From: an uncultured Eubacterium sp.
Lineage (GTDB): Bacteria > Bacillota > Clostridia > Lachnospirales > Lachnospiraceae
Length of the DNA stretch: 64,000 nucleotides
NCBI GenBank assembly: GCA_934320655.1
Contig: CAKRFN010000014.1
Span: 5,121 to 69,120 of the forward strand
Direction of reading: 5' to 3'
Both the position numbers and the translations under genes were made by a program. Shown piece by piece: positions 15,730 to 24,996 of the stretch (positions are counted from its first letter, which is position 1; every line of letters begins with the position of its first letter). A model generated the notes under the pieces. The model was not told where the DNA came from, did no database searches, and saw only the letters and a list, made by a program, of their open reading frames with translations.

Positions 15730-18480
15730 TTGAAAAGTATTAGAATACAAGAGATAAAAGTTTTAACTATTTTTGGGGTTGTTTTATTCATAGTTTGTTT
15801 GGCATTCTTTTCTCCTAAAACGAAAATATCTGAAATGATTAGCACTAATTTAACTGGCAGTGGAACCATTGCTGATCCATTTTTGATAGATAATGCACAA
15901 GATTTGTTATGGATTTCAGAAGAAGTCAATGCTGGAAATGAATTTAATGACTGTTATTTTTGTCAGACTTCAAATATAGATATGAATGAAATTGAGAATT
16001 GGATTCCAATAGGCAATGATCAGTTTTCATTTGGCGGTATATATGAGGGTAATGGTTATTATTTAAAAAATCTGAATATTGAAAATGAAAATGCGGCATT
16101 ATTTTATACTTTGAATGGTGCTATTTGTAATCTGGGAATAGAAAGTGGGAGAATTGAAGGAACTAGATGTGCATCGTTCGCTATTTTTCAGAAATCTAGC
16201 GATGCAGCAATTATAGATTGTTATAGTAAAGCACAACTAATCGGAGATTATGTAGGAGGGATAGCAAATTGTTTTTGGAGTGGAAAAATAATTTGCTGTT
16301 GGTCTGATTGTGAAATTATTTCAGATAATTCGTATGGCATAATATGTGATGGAACAGATGTAAAGCTATATAGTTGTAGAAGCACTTCTAATATGCTATT
16401 TCCAGAACTTATGTCAGGAAATGAATGCTATTCAAAATCAATGGACGAGTTGTGTCAGAAAAAAGAAATAGGGAGATTTAATCGATATATAGCATTGGCA
16501 CAAGGTCTCTTTGCTGATAAATATAAAGTGAAGCTTAAGCTATTAAGTCAAAATATGGATTTTGATTCTAACAGAACGCTGGTAGAAACATATGAGTTTG
16601 TTAACGAATGGACATTTCCTGTTATCGCATTATTATTTGTAGTAGTGCTTTTTAGAAAGTTTTTAAATAGAAAAAAAGAGCACTGGTTAACCATACTGTT
16701 TATTGTTAGTACAATAACTCTTTTTTCAGATGTTTTTGCAATTTATCTTGGAATAAAAAATTTAAAAATATCACAGTTTATTTACTTATTTGCAATAAAC
16801 TATATCTTTTTGATTAGTTTTTATTCGGTAATAGAAAACAGAAAATTTAATATGGCAGACATACTGCATAAAAACCGTTTTATGTTAGGTGTAGTAGGCA
16901 TAGTACTATTTGTAGAAATATTACAATTTCATGATATGCCGCATTTTGATGGAACCTTATACTACGGAAGTCTTGTAAGATCAATAGATGAATGTAGGTT
17001 AAATCTTTCAACATATTTGGGAGCATTTGTTTGTTGGAAAGAAATTCATGGATTAGCCCTTTTTTTAGCTCCATGGGAGTGTTTGTTTCATGGAGAAATG
17101 ATAGGACTATATATTGGAAATATAGTTATATCGGCTATTACTATATATTTCTTTTTTGACTTATTTAGGATACTTTATGATGGTTTGGATGATGTTCTAA
17201 TTTCTTTATTTTGTATATGCTTTTTCTTCTTTCCATATGCGGTAGGATTATTTACATATTTTTGCATGGACTATCAACTACCGTTGTTTGCAATTTGGTT
17301 AGTATATGGGATTGTAAAGGAAAATGATATCTTGATTTCTTTTTGTGGTTTTTTGCTTTCCTTTACCAAAATAACTGGATTTGTATTTTATGTAATAGTC
17401 ATAGCTGGATATGTGGTACTGAATATTGTTGGAAACAAAGGATTTAAAAACCAGAAAAAATATCAGACAAGAGTAATCTATTGGTTGTTGCCGGTTATAG
17501 AATTTTTATTTATGTATAAATATTCTGGAAGTTTGGCAATTCAAAATTTTTTTGGCTCGTATCATACAGATAAACCTATCGCATTGAAAAATGTAACAGA
17601 ATTTATTTGCACTATTGATCAATCATTTATATATGGATTTAGATGGCTCGTTTTACTTATGCTAGTAATAGCAGTGATAAATATATATTTTGATAAAAGT
17701 GATGCTAGCGGATTGGGTGTGCATGGCAAAAGGATAGTAATGTCCGTTTGTGGAGGATGTATATCGGTAGTTTGTTTATTATTAGTGTATAATGGTGATG
17801 CCATGTGTCCAAGATATACAGCAATATTAAATGTAGGATATATCTTGATTTTGCCAGTTGCTATTTGTAATTTGCTTAGGAAGACAAAGACTGGTACTAG
17901 ATTTGTAGCAGCTGCCATGTGTGTGTTAATGATTATTCAGACATATGTTAATGTTGATCCTGCAATGTGCATGAACCATGCTATAGATTTGGGGAATTCC
18001 AAGATATATGCTGGCGTCCCACCGTATATATCAACGATTGAATGGAATGATCAAACTGTTTTAAATGATAATTATGTGTATAATTATCAACACAATGCCT
18101 ATGGCAATTTGATGAATGAGGTGTTTGCACAGATTAATCCTGTTGAGGATCAGAAATTTTACGTTTTGGATGCGCATGAGTATGAATTAAATATTGTTGG
18201 ATCATGGAATAGAAATTATAAGATCTATTGGAATTCTAAGAAAAAACGATTTAATTTTGATGAGTGGGATAAATATGCACATTATTTAAATGTTGCTAAT
18301 ATTACGACGGATGCTATTTGTAACGGAAGTAATCTGGAAGAAGAATTTTTTTTGATTCTGCCGAGCAGGGTGAATCGAGAGGTAATCGATTTATTAAGTG
18401 AACAATATCGTATTGAACAAAGATATACGGCAGAGAATATATACGCTAATTTAGAAATTATATATTTTAAGCATAAATGA
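15730..18480 (+). CDS. Large membrane protein: beta-helix (GLUG-like) outer domain fused to GT-C-type glycosyltransferase
   Basis: 916 residues. An N-terminal membrane helix (~8-30) is followed by an extracytoplasmic domain (~40-250) opening GSGTIADPFLIDNAQDLLWI. It continues WIPIGN...FGGIYEGNGYYLKNLNIENEN, the pattern of GLUG/right-handed beta-helix modules in secreted proteins. About ten further membrane helices (~290-730) and a C-terminal soluble tail (~740-916) have the general look of a GT-C glycosyltransferase or polymerase; HFDGTLYYGSLVRSIDE may be its first acidic loop. It begins with TTG (AGAGG upstream). Very AT-rich. I know no named family with this architecture. Confidence 0.65.
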   Translation: MKSIRIQEIKVLTIFGVVLFIVCLAFFSPKTKISEMISTNLTGSGTIADPFLIDNAQDLLWISEEVNAGNEFNDCYFCQTSNIDMNEIENWIPIGNDQFSFGGIYEGNGYYLKNLNIENENAALFYTLNGAICNLGIESGRIEGTRCASFAIFQKSSDAAIIDCYSKAQLIGDYVGGIANCFWSGKIICCWSDCEIISDNSYGIICDGTDVKLYSCRSTSNMLFPELMSGNECYSKSMDELCQKKEIGRFNRYIALAQGLFADKYKVKLKLLSQNMDFDSNRTLVETYEFVNEWTFPVIALLFVVVLFRKFLNRKKEHWLTILFIVSTITLFSDVFAIYLGIKNLKISQFIYLFAINYIFLISFYSVIENRKFNMADILHKNRFMLGVVGIVLFVEILQFHDMPHFDGTLYYGSLVRSIDECRLNLSTYLGAFVCWKEIHGLALFLAPWECLFHGEMIGLYIGNIVISAITIYFFFDLFRILYDGLDDVLISLFCICFFFFPYAVGLFTYFCMDYQLPLFAIWLVYGIVKENDILISFCGFLLSFTKITGFVFYVIVIAGYVVLNIVGNKGFKNQKKYQTRVIYWLLPVIEFLFMYKYSGSLAIQNFFGSYHTDKPIALKNVTEFICTIDQSFIYGFRWLVLLMLVIAVINIYFDKSDASGLGVHGKRIVMSVCGGCISVVCLLLVYNGDAMCPRYTAILNVGYILILPVAICNLLRKTKTGTRFVAAAMCVLMIIQTYVNVDPAMCMNHAIDLGNSKIYAGVPPYISTIEWNDQTVLNDNYVYNYQHNAYGNLMNEVFAQINPVEDQKFYVLDAHEYELNIVGSWNRNYKIYWNSKKKRFNFDEWDKYAHYLNVANITTDAICNGSNLEEEFFLILPSRVNREVIDLLSEQYRIEQRYTAENIYANLEIIYFKHK

Positions 18481-18508
18481 TTCGATGCAATAAAGGAAAA
18501 GAGAATGC

Positions 18509-19747
18509 ATGAACGATAATGCCTATTATAAATCTAATTTCATATGGAACACCCTCGCCGGTCTGGTGAATGCTGCTGAGGCGGTCATTCTTTTGATGGT
18601 TGTTGGCAGAACGAACGGATTAGGGGATGCAGGTATTCTGACGATCGCATTTGCGATTGGAAATTTGATGATGACGATTGGGCGTTATGGAGTCAGAAAC
18701 TATCAGGTGACGGATGTAGAGGAGAGATTGTCTTTTGGGTCATATTTCACGCATAGAATCTGTACAGTTTTTTTGATGGGAATCGTGACTGGTACATATC
18801 TTATTTATGCCTGGTATTTCAAGGGTTATTCGGAATATAAGAGCAGGGTGATTTTATTGATTTGTCTTATATATGCGGTAGAATCTTTGGAAGATGTATT
18901 TTGGGGCTTGTACCAGAAGAATGGTCGGATCGATATAGGGGCGAAAATATTTATCGCACGCTGGGCGCTGCATCTGGTCGTAACATCCATAGGGCTGTGT
19001 CTGACGCATCAACTGATACAATCGCTAGTCTGGGGGTTTTTGACGGGAACGTTCATGTCACTGGTGGCAAACCGAAAGCTGATTCATGCCTATTATAAAG
19101 GGTCTTTCATTCAGTGGGAAGGTGTAAAGCAGATTTTTGGCAGCTGTTTTCCATTATTTATTGTGGCATTTCTTACCAATTATGTTACGAATGCACCGAA
19201 ATATGCAATAGATAAGTATATGTCAGAAGCGGAACAGGCATGCTACGGTTATATAGCCATGCCTGTTTTCGTAGTGATGCTGTTTAGCAGCTTTGTTTAT
19301 CAGCCGATGCTGACAGATATTGCAGATGAATGGAAAACGCAAAACATGCATAGCCTGAAGAACCGTATTTTTAAGATCGCGGCCGTAGTGATCGGGTTGA
19401 CAGTGGTATGTCTGACAGGCGCGTATATATGTGGAATACCTGTTTTATCATGGCTGTATGCAACAGATTTGAAAGCTTATAAAACGGAACTTTTGATGCT
19501 CATGATCGCAGGAGGTGGTCTTGGGCTGGTTACTTTTGCCAGTACATTGTTGACGGTTATCAGGAAACAAAAGGTTACGATGCTGGGGTATGTGTTTGTT
19601 GCATTGCTGTCAAAGCTGTTTTTTGGACATATGGTAAAAAGTTCTGGGCTTTCAGGTGCTGCCGGATTTTATGCGGTGCTGATGTGGGGCTTGGCAGCAT
19701 TTTATGGTGGTGTGATCCATTGGCAACTGAGGAAAAAGAGTATGTAG
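18509..19747 (+). CDS. Polysaccharide flippase (Wzx-like, MOP superfamily)
   Basis: 412 residues with ~12 hydrophobic segments and a MATE/Wzx-like N-terminus (SNFIWNTLAGLVNAAEAVILLMVVGRTNGLGDAGIL). It would flip lipid-linked repeat units across the membrane. The sequence returns towards average base composition here, marking the right edge of the AT-rich core. Located between the GT-C fusion and rfbB on the same strand. Confidence 0.85.
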   Translation: MNDNAYYKSNFIWNTLAGLVNAAEAVILLMVVGRTNGLGDAGILTIAFAIGNLMMTIGRYGVRNYQVTDVEERLSFGSYFTHRICTVFLMGIVTGTYLIYAWYFKGYSEYKSRVILLICLIYAVESLEDVFWGLYQKNGRIDIGAKIFIARWALHLVVTSIGLCLTHQLIQSLVWGFLTGTFMSLVANRKLIHAYYKGSFIQWEGVKQIFGSCFPLFIVAFLTNYVTNAPKYAIDKYMSEAEQACYGYIAMPVFVVMLFSSFVYQPMLTDIADEWKTQNMHSLKNRIFKIAAVVIGLTVVCLTGAYICGIPVLSWLYATDLKAYKTELLMLMIAGGGLGLVTFASTLLTVIRKQKVTMLGYVFVALLSKLFFGHMVKSSGLSGAAGFYAVLMWGLAAFYGGVIHWQLRKKSM

Positions 19748-19766
19748 ATAACGGAGGAGAATACCC

Positions 19767-20786
19767 ATGACTACAATTGTTACAGGCGGGGCCGGTTTTA
19801 TTGGCTCAAACTTCATTTTTCATATGTTACATAAATATCCGGACGACCGCATTGTTTGTCTGGACAAGCTGACCTATGCGGGTAATCTGTCTACGCTTGC
19901 ACCGGTTATGGAGCAGCAAAACTTTAGGTTTGTAAAGCTGGATATCTGTGACAGAGAGGGGGTGTACCGGCTATTTGAGGAAGAACACCCCGATGTTGTA
20001 GTGAATTTTGCAGCAGAATCCCATGTGGATCGGTCTATTGAGGATCCTGGTATCTTTCTGCAGACAAATATCATGGGAACAGCAGTATTGATGGATGCCT
20101 GCCGTGAGTATGGAATCGCCAGATATCATCAGGTATCTACGGATGAGGTCTATGGTGATTTGCCATTGGACAGACCGGATCTGTTTTTTACGGAAGATAC
20201 ACCGATCCACACATCCAGTCCGTATTCTTCCTCCAAAGCAGGAGCTGATTTGCTGGTGCTGGCTTATCACAGAACTTATGGGCTGCCGGTTACGATTAGC
20301 CGGTGTTCAAATAATTACGGACCCTATCATTTCCCAGAGAAGCTGATACCGCTCATGATAACGAATGCTTTGAATGACAAGCCGTTACCGGTTTATGGAG
20401 ATGGATTAAATGTGCGTGACTGGCTGTATGTAGAGGATCACTGCAAAGCGATTGATCTGATTGTGCAGAATGGTCGTGTGGGAGAGGTCTATAATGTCGG
20501 CGGACATAATGAAATGAAAAATATTGATATTGTGAAGTTGATCTGTCAGGAGCTTGGAAAGCCTGAGTCGCTGATTCAATATGTTTCCGACCGGAAAGGG
20601 CATGACAGACGGTATGCGATTGACCCGGCAAAGATCCATAAGGAACTGGGCTGGCTTCCGGAGATGACGTTTGCAGATGGTATTCACAAGACGATTCAAT
20701 GGTACTTAGATCACCGGAAGTGGTGGGAAACTATCATATCGGGAGAATATCAGAATTATTATAAGAAAATGTATATCAATAGGTAG
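19767..20786 (+). CDS. rfbB: dTDP-glucose 4,6-dehydratase
   Basis: 339 residues: VTGGAGFIGSNF NAD-binding motif, STDEVYGDL, active-site YSSSKAGAD and SRCSNNYGPYHFPEKLIP. Converts dTDP-glucose to dTDP-4-keto-6-deoxyglucose, the substrate for RffA at the other end of the operon. No rfbC or rfbD is present in the locus, so dTDP-rhamnose is not the evident product. SD GGAGGAG precedes ATG 19767. Its last 11 bases overlap the convergent GT-C gene. Confidence 0.96.
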   Translation: MTTIVTGGAGFIGSNFIFHMLHKYPDDRIVCLDKLTYAGNLSTLAPVMEQQNFRFVKLDICDREGVYRLFEEEHPDVVVNFAAESHVDRSIEDPGIFLQTNIMGTAVLMDACREYGIARYHQVSTDEVYGDLPLDRPDLFFTEDTPIHTSSPYSSSKAGADLLVLAYHRTYGLPVTISRCSNNYGPYHFPEKLIPLMITNALNDKPLPVYGDGLNVRDWLYVEDHCKAIDLIVQNGRVGEVYNVGGHNEMKNIDIVKLICQELGKPESLIQYVSDRKGHDRRYAIDPAKIHKELGWLPEMTFADGIHKTIQWYLDHRKWWETIISGEYQNYYKKMYINR

Positions 20787-22152
20787 GTGGCTGAACGGTA
20801 ACATCCAAAGGATCTCTAAATATTACATAGGTTAGAAGACCAACACAAAAAATGAAATATACAGATATGATTCTTGGCCAGATCAGTTCTGCAGTGTACT
20901 CCCATTGTGGATAGATCACATAATCCGAAAAGGTGAGCAGAAAAAAGCAGATTGTAAAATTGACTGCACAGAGGAAACGCTTTACTGTTGGGCGGATGAC
21001 GTATGCGAAAATCAAAAGTACGACAGCAGGGTACAGGTATCGGGGCATCATTTTAGTAGCAAAGCAAACGGTTCCGCTTACAAGCAGTGCTGCCAGCAGG
21101 GGCAGGCGGGTGGTATCTTCCCGATACATGCAAAATGCAACGGCACTTAGGGCGACAAATAGGATGATGAAGATCGTTCCCCACGTGTGACAGGGGAGCG
21201 GACCAAAAGGCAGTTCCTGTGAGAGAAAATTGTAGCCGAGCAGCGTCCACAGGTTATAGGTGTTCTGACTGGCAAGTCCATAGCTTTGTATAGAATTTAC
21301 AAAATTGGCTGTGATGCCGCCTTCATACATTTTGTGGCTGGTATGATCCCAGACAAACGGCAGGTAGCATAAAAACATACAAAATATAGCTGATAGTCCG
21401 CAGAGGAGGTTTGAACGGAATTTTTTCCAGTTAAAATCGTGTAGAAAGACATCATGTATGATCGCATAGAAGACGACCGGTGTGACGAAAATGGTCTGGA
21501 ATTTGAACATGATCCCGGCTGCAAAGGCAAAATATGCGCACTTGAGACGGTGCTGGCAGAGCAGCCGGACGGTCAGAAATACAAAACATACATAGATGGC
21601 ATCGATCTGGCTGATAAAAGCCGTTACGAATAAAAATGCAGGATTTAAAAGTGTGAGTAAAAGGATGGGAATGCCCTGTCCTTTTTTTAATGTATGTTTT
21701 GCCGTGCGATAGAGCATATATGCCATCGCAAATTCACAGATGATGGCAGGAAATTTCATGCACAGAATAAATGCACGTGATGTATATGAGACAGGAATGT
21801 GAAAAACGGTGATAAATTTTGTGATCGGAAAGTATAAAAAATAAAACAGCGGTGGATAAATAATGTCGCTGTTTGCATACAGACCGGCAAAGGGATGTGA
21901 TTCGTTAGATAATCGCGTAATAACCGATACAAAGTATGCGCAGTCACCGGAATAGTTGGCGATGCCAAATGTGAGATTGAGGTATAGTGAGATGGAAAAA
22001 ATAGCAACTTCAATAAGGAAAACGGTATTGTCGGACCAAGGGCATTCGAAGCGCTGTGTGCCCTTATAAATAAAGGGAATTAAGCCGGTATAATAACTGA
22101 AAAACAGTAAGGTGAGTGTGTACAAAATGCTGATCGTTAATGCAAGCTTCAT
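20776..22152 (-). CDS. Integral-membrane GT-C glycosyltransferase (Gpi18-like mannosyltransferase type)
   Basis: 458 residues with about 12 membrane segments. An acidic first loop is present (NYSGDCAYFVSVI), followed by IIYPPLFYFLYFPI and FISQIDAIYVCFVFLTVRLL, features of bacterial Gpi18/PMT-like transferases that use lipid-linked sugar donors. It would work on the outer membrane face, perhaps adding a side sugar to the polysaccharide encoded alongside. Encoded opposite to the locus; its stop overlaps the rfbB stop. Confidence 0.78.
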   Translation of the reverse strand: MKLALTISILYTLTLLFFSYYTGLIPFIYKGTQRFECPWSDNTVFLIEVAIFSISLYLNLTFGIANYSGDCAYFVSVITRLSNESHPFAGLYANSDIIYPPLFYFLYFPITKFITVFHIPVSYTSRAFILCMKFPAIICEFAMAYMLYRTAKHTLKKGQGIPILLLTLLNPAFLFVTAFISQIDAIYVCFVFLTVRLLCQHRLKCAYFAFAAGIMFKFQTIFVTPVVFYAIIHDVFLHDFNWKKFRSNLLCGLSAIFCMFLCYLPFVWDHTSHKMYEGGITANFVNSIQSYGLASQNTYNLWTLLGYNFLSQELPFGPLPCHTWGTIFIILFVALSAVAFCMYREDTTRLPLLAALLVSGTVCFATKMMPRYLYPAVVLLIFAYVIRPTVKRFLCAVNFTICFFLLTFSDYVIYPQWEYTAELIWPRIISVYFIFCVGLLTYVIFRDPLDVTVQPPTY

Positions 22153-22190
22153 AGAATGGCTCTCTTTCGTTGTCGTTTAATTTCAATCAT

Positions 22191-22219
22191 AGTGTAGCAT
22201 ATAAAAATCGCACAATCAA
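22191..22219 (-). promoter_or_regulatory. Promoter of the minus-strand GT-C gene
   Basis: Minus strand TTGATT (22214-22219), 17-base spacer, TACACT (22191-22196), about 40 bases ahead of the start. Confidence 0.55.
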
Positions 22220-22249
22220 CGACGAAATCAAAATATAATCGCGAAATAA

Positions 22250-22278
22250 TTGACAAAAGAAAACGGTAGGTATATAGT
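22250..22278 (+). promoter_or_regulatory. Promoter of the secreted repeat protein
   Basis: TTGACA (22250-22255), 17-base spacer, TATAGT (22273-22278), then AAGGAGG at 22297-22303 and ATG 22312, giving a very short leader. Confidence 0.75.
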
Positions 22279-22311
22279 GAAATGGAAAAAATAGAAAAGG
22301 AGGAGTCTGTG

Positions 22312-23115
22312 ATGAAATTCAATTTCGTACAGAAAAAAGGAGTTGTAGTTGCGCTTGCTGCAGCTCTCTCAGTAGGATCATTTGCAGTTACTGCATTTGC
22401 CAATCCGGCGATTATTCCGAACAGTGCCAATGCTCAGAGTCAGAGTACCTCCGTACCTGACCCTACACCGACACCGACACCTACACCGGGTGGAGGATCA
22501 TCTGGTGGTGGAAGCACTAGTGGCGGCAGTACCGGTGGAGCTGGCGGTGGCGGCGGCGCTGCTGTAACTCCCGGCAAGGATGACAGTAAACCCGGTACTG
22601 GCGAAACTAATCCAGGCAGCGATGGCACAACAACCATCCCCGTAGCGACGATCGTAGAAAAGGATGGCAAACAGGTTGCTGTCGATAAGGATGGCAATGT
22701 ACTTGCACAGACCGTTGTTTTGCTCAATGGCAAAGAGTGTGTGACTAACGCAGATGGAGAGATTGTGAAGGCTGCTTTTGCAACGACGAAGGATGGCGTA
22801 AAGGTTTATGCCAAGAAAAATGGTCAGATTGTTAAGTCGGCAACTTTCATGGTTGAAGGAAAGAAGTATGCTGCTGATGCCAGTGGAGTGATTGCAGTCA
22901 AGCAGTTTGTTACGACTGCAAAGGGAAAGACCGTATACGCTGGAAAGAATGGTGTTGTTGTTACCAATAAGGCATTCAAGGTTGGCGGCAAGCAGTATGT
23001 CGCAAATAAAAATGGTGTCATTGTTAAGAATCGTTGGATCACCATAGGAAAGACCAAATACTTCTGCAATAAGAATGGTGTTGTTACAAAGACAAAGGTG
23101 ATTAAGAAGAAGTAG
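22312..23115 (+). CDS. Secreted protein with PTPTP/Gly-rich linker and C-terminal wall-binding-like repeats
   Basis: About 267 residues. Signal peptide (MKFNFVQKKGVVVALAAALS... ending AFA-N), then DPTPTPTPTPGGG and a Gly/Ser/Thr linker to residue ~110. At least five ~20-residue repeats follow, of the form GKxYxADxxGxIxxxxF (for example VEGKKYAADASGVI, VGGKQYVANKNGVI, IGKTKYFCNKNGVV). These resemble choline/glucan-binding (CW_binding) repeats but lack their usual Trp, so the ligand is uncertain. No LPXTG is seen. ATG 22312 is chosen for its AAGGAGG. Confidence 0.75.
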   Translation: MKFNFVQKKGVVVALAAALSVGSFAVTAFANPAIIPNSANAQSQSTSVPDPTPTPTPTPGGGSSGGGSTSGGSTGGAGGGGGAAVTPGKDDSKPGTGETNPGSDGTTTIPVATIVEKDGKQVAVDKDGNVLAQTVVLLNGKECVTNADGEIVKAAFATTKDGVKVYAKKNGQIVKSATFMVEGKKYAADASGVIAVKQFVTTAKGKTVYAGKNGVVVTNKAFKVGGKQYVANKNGVIVKNRWITIGKTKYFCNKNGVVTKTKVIKKK

Positions 23116-23161
23116 TACAAATAGGAATATCGTTTGATATCAAGCGCGCATCTATGAATCA

Positions 23162-23206
23162 CAGCCCCGGCAGGAAATTTGCCTGTCCGGGGCTGGTTTG
23201 TATTTA
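23162..23206 (+). terminator. Terminator after the secreted repeat protein
   Basis: Stem of CAGCCCCGG (23162-23170) with CCGGGGCTG (23187-23195), extended by CAGG/CCTG inside, followed by GTTTGTATTT. Strong hairpin with an imperfect T-tract. Confidence 0.75.
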
Positions 23207-23241
23207 TCGGTATTTTTGAAATCATGCGCAAAAAACAAATC

Positions 23242-23270
23242 TTGAACCCATTCCCATTTCATAGTATAAT
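23242..23270 (+). promoter_or_regulatory. Promoter of pgi
   Basis: TTGAAC (23242-23247), 17-base spacer, TATAAT (23265-23270). The 18-base repeat also found at 6961 ends 2 bases upstream of the -35. Confidence 0.72.
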
Positions 23271-23313
23271 TGGGAGAGTTTAGAATTTGATGCAAAATAA
23301 GGAGGAACGAACA

Positions 23314-24894
23314 ATGGTGGCATGGAACAATCTCGATACACTGGCTTCCTATGAGAAGCTGACAAAGACATCACCGGTAAATCTGGTAGAGGTGATGAGC
23401 GGAGAAGGCGGCGCAGCGCGCGTAAAGAAATACAGCACTCCGATGGCGGCTGGTCTGACCTATCATTATGCGGCAAAGGCTGTGGATGATGATACGTTAC
23501 AGGTACTTACCGATCTGGCAAAGGAGGCACAGCTCGCAGATAAGTTCAAGGAGCTGTACAACGGAGCAGTGATCAATACCGGAGAGAATCGTCTGGTGCT
23601 TCATCAGTTGACACGCGGACAGCTTGGCGACAAGGTAGAGGCTGACGGCGTGGACAAGCGTGCATTCTATGTGGCACAGCAGGAGAAGATCGCACAGTTT
23701 GCAAACGATGTACATGCAGGAAAGATCACCAATGCCTCTGGCGAAAAGTTTACAACAGTCGTACAGATTGGTATCGGCGGCAGTGACCTCGGTCCGCGCG
23801 CGATGTATCTGTCACTGGAGAATTGGGCAAAGAAAAACAATACCTTCAAGATGGAGGCAAAGTTTATCAGCAACGTAGATCCGGACGATGCGGCAGCCGT
23901 ATTAAATTCAGTTGATGTGGCACATGCACTGTTTGTACTGGTATCAAAGTCAGGAACGACCTTAGAGACACTGACAAATGAGTCATTTGTCAAGGATGCA
24001 CTGAAAAATGCGGGACTGAATCCGTCAGATCATATGGTGGCAGTCACCAGCGAGACCTCACCGCTTGCAAAGAGCGATGATTATCTGGCGGCATTTTTCA
24101 TGGATGACTATATCGGAGGACGTTATTCTTCCACTTCCGCAGTCGGCGGAGCTGTATTGTCACTGGCATTCGGACCGGAAGTATTTGCACAGTTCCTTGA
24201 TGGCGCAGCCGAGGAGGATCGTTTATCCGCAAATGAAAATGTATTGGAGAACGCAGCGATGCTCGATGCACTGATCGGTGTCTATGAGCGCAATGTACTC
24301 GGTTATCCGAGCACTGCCGTACTGCCTTATTCACAGGCACTCAGCCGTTTCCCGGCACATTTACAGCAGTTGGATATGGAGTCAAACGGCAAGTCAGTCA
24401 ACCGTTTCGGCGAGTCGGTAGATTATCCGACCGGTCCGGTGATCTTCGGTGAGCCGGGAACGAACGGACAGCATTCGTTCTATCAGTTGTTACATCAGGG
24501 TACAGACATTGTACCGCTCCAGTTCGTAGGCTTCAAAAACAGCCAGATCGGAACGGATGTCGATATTCAGGGAAGCACCAGCCAGCAGAAGCTGTGTGCA
24601 AATGTCGCTGCACAGATCGTTGCATTCGCATGTGGAAAAGCGGATGACAACCGCAACAAGAACTTTGAGGGCGGACGTCCGTCCAGCATCATTATCGGCG
24701 AGCAGTTGAACCCGCAGGCACTTGGTGCTCTGCTGGCACACTTTGAGAATAAGGTGATGTTCCAGGGATTCCTGTGGAATGTCAACAGCTTTGATCAGGA
24801 GGGTGTACAGCTCGGAAAAGTATTGGCAAAGCGCGTGCTTGCACACGAGACAGACGGAGCGCTCAAGGAGTTCAGTGATCTGTTGAATATTTAA
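23314..24894 (+). CDS. pgi: Glucose-6-phosphate isomerase
   Basis: Interconverts glucose-6-phosphate and fructose-6-phosphate. About 526 residues, with IGIGGSDLGPRAMYLSL, VSKSGTTLET, GGRYSSTSAVGGAVL and FGEPGTNGQHSFYQLLHQGTDIVP, all active-site signatures. ATG 23314 follows AAGGAGG; an in-frame codon at 23287 would place that site inside the gene. It is monocistronic, with its own promoter and terminator. Confidence 0.96.
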   Translation: MVAWNNLDTLASYEKLTKTSPVNLVEVMSGEGGAARVKKYSTPMAAGLTYHYAAKAVDDDTLQVLTDLAKEAQLADKFKELYNGAVINTGENRLVLHQLTRGQLGDKVEADGVDKRAFYVAQQEKIAQFANDVHAGKITNASGEKFTTVVQIGIGGSDLGPRAMYLSLENWAKKNNTFKMEAKFISNVDPDDAAAVLNSVDVAHALFVLVSKSGTTLETLTNESFVKDALKNAGLNPSDHMVAVTSETSPLAKSDDYLAAFFMDDYIGGRYSSTSAVGGAVLSLAFGPEVFAQFLDGAAEEDRLSANENVLENAAMLDALIGVYERNVLGYPSTAVLPYSQALSRFPAHLQQLDMESNGKSVNRFGESVDYPTGPVIFGEPGTNGQHSFYQLLHQGTDIVPLQFVGFKNSQIGTDVDIQGSTSQQKLCANVAAQIVAFACGKADDNRNKNFEGGRPSSIIIGEQLNPQALGALLAHFENKVMFQGFLWNVNSFDQEGVQLGKVLAKRVLAHETDGALKEFSDLLNI

Positions 24895-24909
24895 TAAGAG
24901 TATGGTATC

Positions 24910-24944
24910 AAAAAGGTGCCCGCTTTTTAGGCGGACACCTTTTT
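24910..24944. terminator. Terminator between pgi and the convergent MATE gene
   Basis: AAAAAGGTG-C-CCGC ... GCGG-A-CACCTTTTT: a long stem with one mismatch, A-run on one side and T-run on the other, so it can work in both directions. A second imperfect hairpin (CATCTACA at 24955 with TGTAGATG near 24983) lies nearer the MATE gene. Confidence 0.85.
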
Positions 24945-24996
24945 AGTTGCCGGGCATCTACAAAAACTGCCGGTGGCGGGTTCTGTAGATGTAAAT

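Noticed and set aside
7859..20786. dTDP-rhamnose synthesis locus
   Set aside because: rfbA and rfbB are present but rfbC (epimerase) and rfbD (reductase) are not; the transaminase points to dTDP-Fuc4N instead.
22440..22570. Repeat array (CRISPR-like) in the 22.5 kb region
   Set aside because: The repeats are in-frame Thr-Pro and Gly/Ser codons of a secreted protein linker, with no spacers.
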